Shown: piece by piece, positions 1 through 8,613 of the stretch
How the letters are laid out: every line of letters starts with the position of its first letter
Numbering within the stretch: position 1 is the stretch's first letter
Source of the DNA: Bacillota bacterium
GTDB lineage: Bacteria; Bacillota; Clostridia; Acetivibrionales; DSM-1351
Length of the DNA: 64,000 bases
Direction of reading: 5' to 3'
Assembly (NCBI GenBank): GCA_023409265.1
Contig: JAEYHZ010000024.1
Span: 1-64,000 of the forward strand
The notes under the pieces: model-generated
The model's database searches: none
Told to the model about the DNA's origin: nothing
What the model saw: the letters and a program-made list of their open reading frames with translations, nothing else
Translations under genes and position numbers: made by a program

Positions 1-81
1 AAAGCCGTTTGCAAGGCACAAAGCATTGCTACACGGCTTTGCCTTGCCACAAAACAAATCCATCAGCTCAAAAATCTTCGA

Positions 82-188
82 CCTCACGCTTTGATATTTT
101 GCTGATTTTCAAGGCGTAAGGACGCAGACTTGCTTGCCGCAAGGCAAGGACGACAACGAAGAAAAGCGGCAAAATGGCTAGCGTGAGG
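82..188. repeat. Structured inverted-repeat element, possible dispersed repeat or RNA
   Basis: Arms at 82-110 and 161-188 are complementary over about 28 bases: CCTCACGCT pairs perfectly with AGCGTGAGG and a second block, ATTTTGCTGATTTTC, pairs imperfectly. Inside lie two further hairpins, 114-125 (GCGT-aagg-ACGC) and 133-148 (CTTGCC-GCAA-GGCAAG, closed by a GNRA-type loop). The whole folds as a stem with two internal hairpins, like a REP-type repeat or a structured RNA. No second copy was found in this window, so the repeat status is inference. Bases 1-60 carry extra short palindromic words (GCAAGGCA, TGCCTTGC). Confidence 0.5.
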
Positions 189-262
189 CGTATTGTACGT
201 TGTCAATAGAGGGTAATATATGTTGAATTAGAATTACCTCCAAAAAAGGACTAAAGTAAAAA

Positions 263-868
263 TTATTTCCGCTCACTTGATTTGTTTGTTATCAAAGCCA
301 TGTAATATTCAACCAGTTCCTTGCCGTAGCGCCTAAGAACTGACTCCCCGGGCGAAAAAAGATCGTTATTGGTCAGATAATAATGTATGATGGCAACCCA
401 GCCGTTAAACAGCATATGAATGGGGAGGTTTTGAATACTGCCTTCAGAGATTTCCCTCTCCAGAGCCTGACTTATATGGAAAGATACCGTGGACTGAATT
501 ATTGTAAAGGTATACCTGGCCTCCGACGGTAAAATTCTACTTTCTATAACCAGTCTTGTATAGAATTCTTCAAATTCGGCCAGACCCTCAAGGTGTGCCT
601 CCAGTATCTCCCTGACTCCGCTTCTGGCCCCTGCCAGTTCATGCATTCTGGAATTGACTCTTACGCCGAATTCATTAATTACGGCTGTCAGAAGCTCTTC
701 CTGTGTTTTAAAGTGAGCAAATATTGTGCCATGAGATACTTTCGCCGCCTTGGAAATAGCAAGCGTTGATGTATTGGCAAAACCATTTTGCGAAAATAGC
801 TCCATCGCGGTTTCAATTATATGGCTTTTTGTCAAGGCTTTCTGTTTCTGCCTTTGATTCTCGGGCAT
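263..868 (-). CDS. TetR/AcrR family transcriptional regulator
   Basis: This 201-residue protein has a TetR-type helix-turn-helix in its first 60 residues (SHIIETAMELFSQNGFANTS, then HGTIFAHFKTQEEL), followed by an all-helical ligand and dimer domain with no recognisable ligand signature. Such proteins repress nearby genes until a small molecule binds. The ATG at 868 follows a GGAGC ribosome binding site. An array of palindromic half-sites lies at 896-916 directly upstream, so autoregulation is likely. No partner gene is obvious; the deacetylase upstream is on the same strand but is separated by a terminator. The ligand is unknown. Confidence 0.85.
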   Translation of the reverse strand: MPENQRQKQKALTKSHIIETAMELFSQNGFANTSTLAISKAAKVSHGTIFAHFKTQEELLTAVINEFGVRVNSRMHELAGARSGVREILEAHLEGLAEFEEFYTRLVIESRILPSEARYTFTIIQSTVSFHISQALEREISEGSIQNLPIHMLFNGWVAIIHYYLTNNDLFSPGESVLRRYGKELVEYYMALITNKSSERK

Positions 869-895
869 TATATACGCTCCATTTCATCGAGTGTT

Positions 896-916
896 TACTC
901 ATTGAGTATGTACTCA
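896..916. promoter_or_regulatory. Probable TetR operator array
   Basis: Two overlapping palindromes share half-sites: TACTCA-t-TGAGTA (896-908) and TGAGTA-tg-TACTCA (903-916). A further degenerate half-site, GAGTG, lies at 889-893. The array is 28 to 48 bases upstream of the TetR start codon, the usual place for an autoregulatory operator. Assignment to this regulator is inference. Confidence 0.5.
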
Positions 917-991
917 GTATATATTTATTGAAAATATTTGTCAATAATAATTTGATTTTTAAAACAAAAAATTTTGATTTTTCCAAACAAA

Positions 992-1026
992 AAAGTACAG
1001 TAGCTGATAAATCACCACTGTACTTT
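992..1026 (-). terminator. Rho-independent terminator of the deacetylase gene
   Basis: AAAGTACAGT (992-1001) and ACTGTACTTT (1017-1026) form a perfect 10-bp stem. On the minus strand it is followed by a T run, just after the deacetylase stop codon. Confidence 0.75.
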
Positions 1027-1052
1027 TATATACTGTCCTAACAATAAAAAAT

Positions 1053-1847
1053 TTATAGTTTTAGAGTCTGCCCTGATTTTAACTCAAAAATATCGGAATC
1101 ATTACCCAGCCATACCGTTATCGCCGTCGGGTTATAGACCAGGGTCTGGTCTGTATTGAAGATCAGGCTTCTGACAGCGTTTATATAATCTTTAATTTCA
1201 ATATTTGTTGCATACCATACATTGGGATCACCGGAAGCCTCAGAGCAGAAAGCTTCTATAGCTTCCCAATTGTTTTGTCTGTCAAATTCATAGCTGTGGC
1301 CCCATATATAAAATAGCGGCAAACTGGCCCAATGGGGCTGTTTTTTAAAACTCTCGAGTCTGGCCATTATATTATCATTATGGTGGCAGGTGGGATGCCA
1401 CTCTAAAAAGTTACCCGGCACTGAAAAACTGTTTGTTGCGTTAACAGTCCTTGAATATTCTATCCCCAAAGTCCCCAATATCTGAAGACATCTTTGATCA
1501 TATACTCCAAAGGGATAGGACATTCCTCTGACAGGATAACCTGCAAGCCTTTCCAGATTTCTTCTGTCTTCCCATATCTCATGAATAATCTGTCCCTGCG
1601 GCAGTTGGGTAAGGAATGGATGGGTAACACTATGGCAGGAGACCTCATGTCCTCCAAACAATTCCGGTACCTCCTCTTCACTTATAAAGCCTTCTTTCCC
1701 AAGGGTACCTGAATTCAAATGAAATGTGGCTTTCATATTATACTTGTTAAATATCTCAACCAGGGTCCGGTCAAATATCTGTCCGTCATCGTAGCTGAAG
1801 GTCAGGGCTTTTACCCTTCCACCGGGGTAATACATTTTAGCACTCAT
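1053..1847 (-). CDS. Polysaccharide deacetylase family protein (NodB-like), cytosolic
   Basis: The protein has the NodB deacetylase core: TFSYDDG with the catalytic and metal-binding aspartates at residues 20-21, and the metal-binding HSVTH at 72-76. Family members remove N- or O-acetyl groups from chitin-like or other glycans. It has no signal peptide or membrane segment, so it probably acts inside the cell on a small oligosaccharide. About 40 C-terminal residues lie beyond the deacetylase fold and look like a small beta domain. The start at 1847 (MSAKMYYP) is chosen because GGAG sits 6-7 bases upstream; an in-frame extension to 1889 lacks this spacing. It ends in its own terminator. Substrate unknown. 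Confidence 0.8.
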   Translation of the reverse strand: MSAKMYYPGGRVKALTFSYDDGQIFDRTLVEIFNKYNMKATFHLNSGTLGKEGFISEEEVPELFGGHEVSCHSVTHPFLTQLPQGQIIHEIWEDRRNLERLAGYPVRGMSYPFGVYDQRCLQILGTLGIEYSRTVNATNSFSVPGNFLEWHPTCHHNDNIMARLESFKKQPHWASLPLFYIWGHSYEFDRQNNWEAIEAFCSEASGDPNVWYATNIEIKDYINAVRSLIFNTDQTLVYNPTAITVWLGNDSDIFELKSGQTLKL

Positions 1848-2026
1848 ATTGTTCTCCATTTCCGGCATAGGAGAAATGAACAACTCCATGCCAAAGAATT
1901 ATTCCAACTCTTGTAACTGACCGGTATTATCAAGTATCTGCCAGATTATGAATATGGAATATAATTTTATAATATGCCGGGGTTTTTATGGAGTCAAGTA
2001 TCTTTTACTTTCACTGTTTCATAAAC

Positions 2027-3043
2027 CTATAACCCTTTTTTTGCAACAAAGGCAGCTAGGTCTGCATATCTGTTTGAGAAACCCCACTCATTGTCATACC
2101 AGGAAACTACCTTTACCATGTTGCCTTCAAGTACCATTGTTGAAGGTGCATCAACTATGGATGAAGCAGGGTCTCCCTTGTAGTCAATTGATACCAGCTG
2201 TTCCTCGGAATAATCCAGTATCCCCTTCATTCCCCCTTCTGCTGCAGCTTTTAACACTGCATTTACCTCTTCCCTGGTAACCGACGTCTCTACCTCTACA
2301 ACCAAATCAACCACCGAGACATCAGGAGTAGGTACTCTGTAGGCAAAACCATTCAGTCTGCCGTCCAATTCAGGTATGACCAGACCAATAGCTTTTGCAG
2401 CACCCGACTTGGTTGGAATAATGGACATCCCGGCTGCCCTTGCCCTTCTTAAATCACCGTGTGGCAAGTCCAGTATCTTCTGATCATTTGTATAGGAATG
2501 AACTGTTGTCATTAACCCTTTTGCAATTCCGAAGCTGTCATTTATTACTTTTGCCACAGGAGCCAGACAGTTTGTTGTGCAGGAGGCATTTGACAAAATA
2601 TTATGACGGTCAGGATCATACTTGTCTTCATTAACTCCAAGTACTATGGTAATATCTTCATTGGATGCCGGAGCTGAAATCAATACCTTTTTGGCTCCTC
2701 CCTTTGTTATATGAACCTCAGCTTTTTCTCTTTTGGTAAACAGGCCGGTAGATTCCAGTACAATCTCAACACCTCTTGCCTTCCAGTCGATGTTCCCCGG
2801 GTCCCGTTCTGCAAGAATTTCTATTTTTTTACCGTTAACAACCAGGTTATTTTCCTCTACTTCTATAGTTCCATTGAATTTACCAAATAATGAATCATAC
2901 CTTAGGAGATGGGCCAGTGTATTTGCATCTGTCAAATCGTTTATAGCTGCTATTTCCAATTCTCCCGGATACTTTTCCAAAATAACTTTGAAGGTGTTCC
3001 TCCCGATTCTTCCAAAACCATTAATTCCAATCTTTACTGCCAT
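2027..3043 (-). CDS. gap: Type I glyceraldehyde-3-phosphate dehydrogenase
   Basis: This enzyme oxidises glyceraldehyde-3-phosphate to 1,3-bisphosphoglycerate with NAD in glycolysis. The 338-residue protein shows the N-terminal Rossmann motif GINGFGRIGR (6-15), the catalytic SNASCTTNCLAP with Cys155, and the C-terminal SWYDNEWGFSNRY, all at full family length. A GGGAG ribosome binding site precedes the ATG. It is not followed by pgk or tpi here, so it stands alone rather than in the usual glycolytic operon. It is divergent from a LysR regulator with a shared 160-bp control region, which suggests that regulator may act on gap. Confidence 0.96.
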   Translation of the reverse strand: MAVKIGINGFGRIGRNTFKVILEKYPGELEIAAINDLTDANTLAHLLRYDSLFGKFNGTIEVEENNLVVNGKKIEILAERDPGNIDWKARGVEIVLESTGLFTKREKAEVHITKGGAKKVLISAPASNEDITIVLGVNEDKYDPDRHNILSNASCTTNCLAPVAKVINDSFGIAKGLMTTVHSYTNDQKILDLPHGDLRRARAAGMSIIPTKSGAAKAIGLVIPELDGRLNGFAYRVPTPDVSVVDLVVEVETSVTREEVNAVLKAAAEGGMKGILDYSEEQLVSIDYKGDPASSIVDAPSTMVLEGNMVKVVSWYDNEWGFSNRYADLAAFVAKKGL

Positions 3044-3136
3044 AATATTCTCCCTTCTGCTGCAAGCCGGAATACTGTCTCAGCATTCTTTGATTTTTTG
3101 CTTGCTGCTTTGCAAGTATTTTTTACAATTTCATTA

Positions 3137-3180
3137 TAGTATGTGATATAATATAAATGAAATGCATATTAAACATACTA
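3137..3180. promoter_or_regulatory. Divergent promoter region of gap and lysR with inverted repeat
   Basis: TAGTATG (3137-3143) and CATACTA (3174-3180) form a perfect 7-bp inverted repeat. A plus-strand -10 TATAAT is at 3147-3152 and a minus-strand TATAAT (read as ATTATA) at 3133-3138. Overlapping divergent promoters with an inverted repeat between them are typical of LysR-controlled gene pairs. Confidence 0.5.
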
Positions 3181-3202
3181 GCCATAAAGGTAGGTTATAT
3201 CT

Positions 3203-4096
3203 ATGAATCTTGAGCACTATAAAGCTTTCTATTACACTGTAAAATGCGGAACTATTTCAAAGGCTTCCGAGCAGCTGTATATAACTCAGCCGGCTGTCAG
3301 CAGATCCATCCAGCAGTTGGAGGATTCACTTAAGTGTTCCCTGTTTTTCAGAACTTCAAAGGGGGTAAAGTTAACGCCTGAAGGTGAAGTTTTATACAAA
3401 TATATCGAACAGGCTTTCAGCTTTATAGAAGCAGGTGAAAACAAAATCAGGGACATCAGAAGTCTGCTTGTGGGAGAGGTCAGAATCGGTGTAAGTGATA
3501 CAATCTGCAAATATTATCTTATCCCTTACCTGAAACTTTTCAAGACACTCCATCCCGGAATCAAAATACATGTCACATGCCCTACAACCCCGGGAATCAT
3601 TTCACTTCTGAAGGCAGGTAAAATTGATTTTGGCATCATAAACCTGCCCTACCGGGATGAGCAGCTGAATTTTCAGAATATAACAAAGGTACAGGATTGC
3701 TTTGTTACCGGAGGTAAATATGCCTATTTGAGCAGGCAAATGCAGCCTCTTAAGAAAATTGTAAAGCAGCCTCTTTTATTGCTGGAGAAAAGCAGCAATT
3801 CCAGAATATTCATTGATGACTACTTTAGCTCTCATTCATTAACAGTTGAACCTGATTTCGAACTGGGAAACATGGATCTTCTGATGCAGTTTGCCAAGTA
3901 CGATTTCGGCATAGCCTGCGTTATAAGAAATTTTATTGAAGATGAGTTGGATAAGGGGTTACTTTACGAAATCAAACCTGTGGAAAAAATCCCTTCCAGG
4001 CATATTGGAGTTACCTGGCTTAAAAATGTACCGTTGTCTTCTGCCGCGAAGGTACTCATCAGTAATCTCGATTACCAGGAAACCTCTGAAATATAG
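3203..4096 (+). CDS. LysR family transcriptional regulator
   Basis: The 297-residue protein begins MNLEHYKAFYYTVKCGTISK and continues with the winged helix-turn-helix sequence ITQPAVSRSIQQLEDSLKCS, diagnostic of LysR regulators. Residues from about 90 onward form the periplasmic-binding-like effector domain, with GEVRIGVSD at its start. LysR proteins usually activate or repress a divergent gene and themselves; the divergent gene here is gap. The ribosome binding site (AAGGTAGG) is only moderate. The effector cannot be read from sequence; a glycolytic intermediate would fit the context, but that is inference. Confidence 0.9.
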   Translation: MNLEHYKAFYYTVKCGTISKASEQLYITQPAVSRSIQQLEDSLKCSLFFRTSKGVKLTPEGEVLYKYIEQAFSFIEAGENKIRDIRSLLVGEVRIGVSDTICKYYLIPYLKLFKTLHPGIKIHVTCPTTPGIISLLKAGKIDFGIINLPYRDEQLNFQNITKVQDCFVTGGKYAYLSRQMQPLKKIVKQPLLLLEKSSNSRIFIDDYFSSHSLTVEPDFELGNMDLLMQFAKYDFGIACVIRNFIEDELDKGLLYEIKPVEKIPSRHIGVTWLKNVPLSSAAKVLISNLDYQETSEI

Positions 4097-4140
4097 TACT
4101 TTCGGTCTGTTACAGGAATTAATTGACACCTGTTGATTTA

Positions 4141-4170
4141 TTGATTAGACCAGTGCGCTCATAGTATAAT
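4141..4170 (+). promoter_or_regulatory. Sigma-A type promoter of the alpha/beta hydrolase gene
   Basis: TTGATT (4141-4146) and TATAAT (4165-4170) are separated by 18 bases and lie about 50 bases upstream of the start codon at 4222. Confidence 0.6.
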
Positions 4171-4221
4171 AGAATAATGCTAAACCGGTACAGAAGGTAG
4201 TAAAGTGGGAGGGGGGTTGTC

Positions 4222-5214
4222 ATGAAAATGTTTCTGAAGCTTTTAGGTATTTTACTTGTTATTGTTATAGTAGCAGATATAGCTGCAAGTTTTTATTTTT
4301 ATAACTTGTCTGTAGCACGCACAAATAAGGATTTTCTGGCTAACGACACCGCCCTGATAACTGAAGTTCCGGAAAATGCAAAAGCATTAGCTGCCGATGT
4401 TGCTGCCAATGCCAAAGTGTATGCTGCAACAGAAGAAGAAATTGATGAAGACTGGTTTGACAGACAACCTTATGAAGAGGTATCAATAACCTCGGACGAT
4501 GGTTTAAAACTTGTAGGGTATTATCTGGCTGCCATCACACCTACTGATAAAACCACCATTTTAGCACATGGCTATTCAGCGCAGGGAACCTACATGAGTT
4601 CCTATGCCAAGATTTATTATGATATGGGCTATAATGTATTGCTGCCAGACGACAGAGGTCACGGTAAAAGCGATGGTGACTACATCGGCTTTGGCTGGAT
4701 GGACCGTAAGGATTACTTGAAATGGATTGATTTTATAATAAATAAGGTTGGAAATGAGTCCCAGATTGTTCTTCATGGAGTTTCCATGGGTGGAGCAACA
4801 GTTTTAATGACCAGTGGTGAAAACCTTCCTTCAGCTGTAAAGGCTATTGTTTCAGACTGTGCTTACACCTCTGTACAGGCCGAGTTGGAGTACCAGATGA
4901 AAAGATTGTATAAACTGCCCTCATTCCCAATTTTGGACAGCACCAGTCTTATGACGAAAATCAGAGCAGGTTATTCTTTTGAGGAGGCATCTGCGCTTGA
5001 ACAGGTTAAAAAGAGCAAAACTCCGACCCTGTTTATTCACGGTGACGCCGATAAATTTGTTCCGTACAGCATGGTACACCAGCTCTATGATGCCTGCAGC
5101 AGTGAAAAGGACCTCCTGATTGTACCGGGCGCAGGTCACGGCACTGCTTTTGCTACCGATATTGCAGGCTACAAAGCCAAAGTAAGGGAATTTGTTGAGA
5201 AGTATGTTAAGTAA
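4222..5214 (+). CDS. Membrane-anchored alpha/beta hydrolase
   Basis: This 330-residue protein has a single N-terminal transmembrane or signal-anchor segment (about residues 5-27), then an alpha/beta hydrolase domain. The nucleophile elbow is HGVSMGGA with Ser188, the acid is in HGDADKFVP (Asp277) and the histidine in GAGHGTAF (His306). An oxyanion HGYSAQG motif is near 116. Relatives are annotated as serine aminopeptidase-like or BAAT-like esterases of unknown substrate. The catalytic part is probably outside the membrane. It has its own promoter and terminator and is likely monocistronic. Substrate unknown. Confidence 0.85.
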   Translation: MKMFLKLLGILLVIVIVADIAASFYFYNLSVARTNKDFLANDTALITEVPENAKALAADVAANAKVYAATEEEIDEDWFDRQPYEEVSITSDDGLKLVGYYLAAITPTDKTTILAHGYSAQGTYMSSYAKIYYDMGYNVLLPDDRGHGKSDGDYIGFGWMDRKDYLKWIDFIINKVGNESQIVLHGVSMGGATVLMTSGENLPSAVKAIVSDCAYTSVQAELEYQMKRLYKLPSFPILDSTSLMTKIRAGYSFEEASALEQVKKSKTPTLFIHGDADKFVPYSMVHQLYDACSSEKDLLIVPGAGHGTAFATDIAGYKAKVREFVEKYVK

Positions 5215-5235
5215 ATAAAGATGAAATTAACTTTT

Positions 5236-5268
5236 AACCGGGTTTCTGCAAAATGAAGCCCGGTTTTT
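5236..5268 (+). terminator. Rho-independent terminator
   Basis: AACCGGGTTT and AAGCCCGGTT form a stem with one G-T pair around a short loop, followed by a run of T, about 20 bases after the hydrolase stop codon. Confidence 0.8.
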
Positions 5269-5376
5269 TATATTATGGTTTTTATATTTATACTACTTAG
5301 GTTTTAGTCATATTGTGTCGAAATTATAATAAGAGCTTGCCCTAATATAAAACAAATGAAAAAGGTGGATACTTAC

Positions 5377-6603
5377 TTGAAAAAAGCTTTCCGTTCCGCT
5401 TCGCCATTATTAGTACCTATAGGATTGTTTCTTTTGTCTTTTTTCTGTCTATATAAGCTTGGCACTGCTGCACCGGGACCCTCGTGGCTTGTAAAACATT
5501 CTCCCTACATATTTTTTTGTATTGCAGCAGTTTTAAGCTGGAGATTCAATAAAAGCAAGGTATTCTTTATCGTTCTTGTTCTGGCCTTGACACATTATAT
5601 ACTTGCAAAACTATCGTTTATTTCAGGCAAACCCGGTTCAGACTTTTTAGCCATCAATGCAGCTGCTGCAATCCTTTTCCCTGTGAACATCCTGGTATTT
5701 ACCTTTTTAAAGGAACGTGGAATTTTTACTGTATGGGGACTAATAAATATGTCCATACTTCTTTTTCAGACTGGTCTGGTTTATTATCTGCTGGAAAAGG
5801 ACACCGGAAAGATTTTATCATATGTTACCAGAGACTTTATACCCTGGAAACCTGAAATATTCAGTGGAATTCCTCAGCTCTCTGTATTACTGTTTTTAAT
5901 TGTTTTTATTCTGGTCATTCTTCGCTACCTGTCAACCAAGTCCTATCTTGATGCAGCAAATATCGGCGTACTGGCTGTAATATTTACAGTTCTGTGTAAG
6001 AAAACTGAAACAATGTCCATTCCTGTATTTTTTACAGCCTCAGGACTCATTCTGATCATTTCAGTAATACAGGAATCCTACAGCATGGCTTTTATGGACG
6101 AATTGACCGGACTTCCCTCCAGACGCTCACTCAGATATGAATTAATGAAATTAAGCGGCAGATATACTATTGCAATGCTGGATATAGATCACTTCAAGAA
6201 ATTTAATGATACCTACGGTCACGATGTAGGTGATCAGGTACTCAAAATGGTTGCCGGCTGTATAAGAGATATTACCGGGGGAGGAAAGCCCTTCCGCTAC
6301 GGTGGTGAAGAATTTACAGTCCTATTTCCAAACAAGGGCTTCAAGGATGCCACTCCGCATCTGGAAATGTTGAGAGAAGCTGTTTCAAAAAGGGGCTTCA
6401 CACAAAGGTCTTCCACCAGGCCTAAAAACAAACCCAAAAGCGGTAAGGGCAAAGCTGGAACAGGCAAACAGCTGTTTGTAACCATAAGCATCGGGGTTGC
6501 TGAAAAAAACCAAAAATACAGAATTCCCGATGAAGTTATAAAGGGTGCCGATAACGCGTTGTACAGAGCCAAGAAAAAAGGAAGAAACTGTGTAAGCAGG
6601 TAG
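5377..6603 (+). CDS. Membrane GGDEF diguanylate cyclase
   Basis: Residues 1 to about 240 carry several hydrophobic membrane segments and the C-terminal 170 residues form a GGDEF domain with the active-site motif RYGGEEF, preceded by DELTGLPSRRSL and LDIDHFKKFNDTYGHDVGD. It should make cyclic di-GMP. No RxxD inhibitory site is visible just before the motif. A lysine- and glycine-rich insert of about 25 residues (RPKNKPKSGKGKAGTGK region) interrupts the domain before the final SIGVAE block. The TTG at 5377 is chosen because AAAGGTGG lies 8-9 bases before it; an in-frame ATG at 5356 would place this ribosome binding site inside the gene. Confidence 0.88.
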   Translation: MKKAFRSASPLLVPIGLFLLSFFCLYKLGTAAPGPSWLVKHSPYIFFCIAAVLSWRFNKSKVFFIVLVLALTHYILAKLSFISGKPGSDFLAINAAAAILFPVNILVFTFLKERGIFTVWGLINMSILLFQTGLVYYLLEKDTGKILSYVTRDFIPWKPEIFSGIPQLSVLLFLIVFILVILRYLSTKSYLDAANIGVLAVIFTVLCKKTETMSIPVFFTASGLILIISVIQESYSMAFMDELTGLPSRRSLRYELMKLSGRYTIAMLDIDHFKKFNDTYGHDVGDQVLKMVAGCIRDITGGGKPFRYGGEEFTVLFPNKGFKDATPHLEMLREAVSKRGFTQRSSTRPKNKPKSGKGKAGTGKQLFVTISIGVAEKNQKYRIPDEVIKGADNALYRAKKKGRNCVSR

Positions 6604-6630
6604 GAAAAAATTTTATCAGCTATATAGCGG

Positions 6631-7482
6631 TCAGTTGAATGATCTGCCTGTATTTACCTTCTTATACTCAGCAGGAGCAATTCCTATTATCCTTTTAAAG
6701 AGTCTGTAAAAATTGGAATAATCGTTAAAGCCGGTCATAAAACAGGTCTCTGTAACACTTGCTCCGGCGGACAGCAGCTCTTTTGCCCGGGCAAGACGCT
6801 TGTAAATAACATACTGGTGAAGGTTCATTCCAGTATTTTTTTTAAATAATCTGCTTAAGTAATACTTATTAATAAAAAATTTCTTTTCCATAGTGTTCAA
6901 AGATAAATCGCCTGACAGATTATCATTTACATACTCCAGCACAGTCATCAGCTTTAAGGATATTTCAGCATGACTGTCAGCCTCCCGGGAATTCAGGAAG
7001 GCATTGTTTATTAGTATCAGCAGCTGGACCAAATATGTATTTCTCAAAATAATATCCGACGGATGTTTTTTCAGATTGCACACCTCCAACTTTTTAAGGA
7101 GGATCAGGAATTCTTCCCTTTCACTTCTGTTCAGGTCTATTCTGTTCCTGGTACCTTTCTGCCTGTTGTTGAAGCACTGTAAAAGATCAAACTCCTGTGA
7201 ACCGTACAGGGATGGAATATCATTCCCAAACTGAATATAGATTCTTTCATAAGTCCGGTCGGATTTAAAGGAAGGTTTATGGATTTCGTATTTATTTGTT
7301 ATCATGATGTCGCCCTGCTTTAATTCATATATCTTGTTTTCCACAAAATAGTTCACATCTCCTGAAATGAGATAATATATCTCAAAGGCATCATGTAAAT
7401 GAAAATCTATATTTATAATATTGCTGCGTGTATGGGCAAAATCAAAGGGATCCTTGCCGTTAAAATCATTAATTATCTCCAT
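6631..7482 (-). CDS. AraC family transcriptional regulator with cupin sensor domain
   Basis: The N-terminal half (about residues 15-110) is a cupin-like sugar-sensing domain (NIDFHLHDAFEIYYLISG, FVENKIYELKQGDIMI). The C-terminal 100 residues hold two AraC helix-turn-helices, ending in the family signature TGFNDYSNFYRLFKRIIGIAP. The gene is divergent from an isomerase/oxidoreductase cluster starting at 7708, with a 225-bp control region containing direct repeats spaced two helical turns apart. It most likely activates that cluster in response to a sugar or glycoside. It converges with the GGDEF gene. Confidence 0.9.
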   Translation of the reverse strand: MEIINDFNGKDPFDFAHTRSNIINIDFHLHDAFEIYYLISGDVNYFVENKIYELKQGDIMITNKYEIHKPSFKSDRTYERIYIQFGNDIPSLYGSQEFDLLQCFNNRQKGTRNRIDLNRSEREEFLILLKKLEVCNLKKHPSDIILRNTYLVQLLILINNAFLNSREADSHAEISLKLMTVLEYVNDNLSGDLSLNTMEKKFFINKYYLSRLFKKNTGMNLHQYVIYKRLARAKELLSAGASVTETCFMTGFNDYSNFYRLFKRIIGIAPAEYKKVNTGRSFN

Positions 7483-7570
7483 TGAATCAGTCCCCCTCCA
7501 TTTTAATTTCCTAACCTGAAAAAAGAAGCTCTAAAAAAGCAAAAAGTAAACCGGGATCAAAAAGTCAATA

Positions 7571-7603
7571 AAAGCAATGTTTTAGTGCAAAAAGGCAATG
7601 TTT
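7571..7603. promoter_or_regulatory. Direct repeats, probable AraC-type operator
   Basis: AAAGCAATGTTT (7571-7582) and AAGGCAATGTTT (7592-7603) differ by one base and start 21 bp apart, two turns of the helix. They lie between the AraC gene and the divergent catabolic cluster, upstream of an AT-rich likely -10 region near 7625-7635. This spacing is characteristic of AraC-family binding sites; the pairing with the adjacent regulator is inference. Confidence 0.55.
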
Positions 7604-7707
7604 ATTTCTTAATTATACAATAAAATTATTATATTGGTAACCTTGTTAATCATAATTTGAACCGGGCTTATTAGAGTTTTAAACTAAAAACACAGAGAGG
7701 TGCATGA

Positions 7708-8574
7708 ATGTCAAACTTTGTTCTGAGCGCTTTCGCCGATGAAATTGATAACAGTCTCACTACTCAGATGAATGTACTGGAAGGTCATAATATAAAATAC
7801 ATTGAAATAAGAGGAGTTAATGGGAGAAATATATCCGAACATACTCTTAAAGAGGTTGATGATATTAAACAGCAGCTTGATAAGAGAGGCTTTAAAATAT
7901 CTGCTGTAGGCTCCCCTATCGGAAAAATCCTGATTACCGACGACTTTTCTGCGCACTTTAAACTTTTTCAGCATATAGTCGAAATCGCAAAAATATTACA
8001 GACCAATTATATCAGGATTTTCAGCTTCTACATGCCGGAAGGCTGCAACCCCAGGATGTATAGAGAAGAAGTTATAAAAAGATTGGAAGAAATGACCGCA
8101 TATGCCGCTTCCAGTGGTTTAACCCTTCTCCATGAAAACGAAAAGGATATTTACGGTGATATTCCTGAAAGATGCCTTGATATCCTCGAAACAATAAACA
8201 GTAAATTCCTTAGAGCCACTTTTGATCCTGCAAACTTTATCCAGTGCGGTGTAACGCCCTACCCCCACGCTTATGGTCTCCTCAAAGAACATATCCAATA
8301 TATCCATATTAAAGATGCACTTTTCAGTGACAATTCCGTGGTGCCTGCAGGATATGGGGACGGCAGGATAAAGGAACTCCTGATGAATTTGAAAAATAAT
8401 AATTATTTGGGCTTCCTGTCTCTGGAACCCCATCTTGCTTCCTTTACAGGACTAAAAAACCTGGAGCTCCACTCTAAAACACCTGTGAAAGAAGAGGATA
8501 ATGGTGAAACCAGGTTTGCCACAGCAGCTGATGCCTTAAATAGTGTTTTTAAAGAAATAGATGCTCAGGTATGA
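7708..8574 (+). CDS. Sugar phosphate isomerase/epimerase-like TIM-barrel protein
   Basis: This 288-residue protein belongs to the AP-endonuclease-2/xylose-isomerase-like TIM barrel group. Typical segments are IKYIEIRGVNGRN, LLHENEKDIYGD, RATFDPANFIQCG and YIHIKDALF, which supply glutamate, aspartate and histidine metal ligands. Such proteins interconvert keto-sugars or, in the C-glycoside and 3-keto-glycoside pathways, act on 3-oxidised sugars. It is the first gene of a same-strand run with a second such protein (39 bases downstream) and two oxidoreductases. It has an AGGTG ribosome binding site. The exact reaction cannot be assigned. Confidence 0.8.
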   Translation: MSNFVLSAFADEIDNSLTTQMNVLEGHNIKYIEIRGVNGRNISEHTLKEVDDIKQQLDKRGFKISAVGSPIGKILITDDFSAHFKLFQHIVEIAKILQTNYIRIFSFYMPEGCNPRMYREEVIKRLEEMTAYAASSGLTLLHENEKDIYGDIPERCLDILETINSKFLRATFDPANFIQCGVTPYPHAYGLLKEHIQYIHIKDALFSDNSVVPAGYGDGRIKELLMNLKNNNYLGFLSLEPHLASFTGLKNLELHSKTPVKEEDNGETRFATAADALNSVFKEIDAQV

Positions 8575-8613
8575 TTAAATAACAACTTTTCTATTTAAAG
8601 GAAGGCGGTTTTT

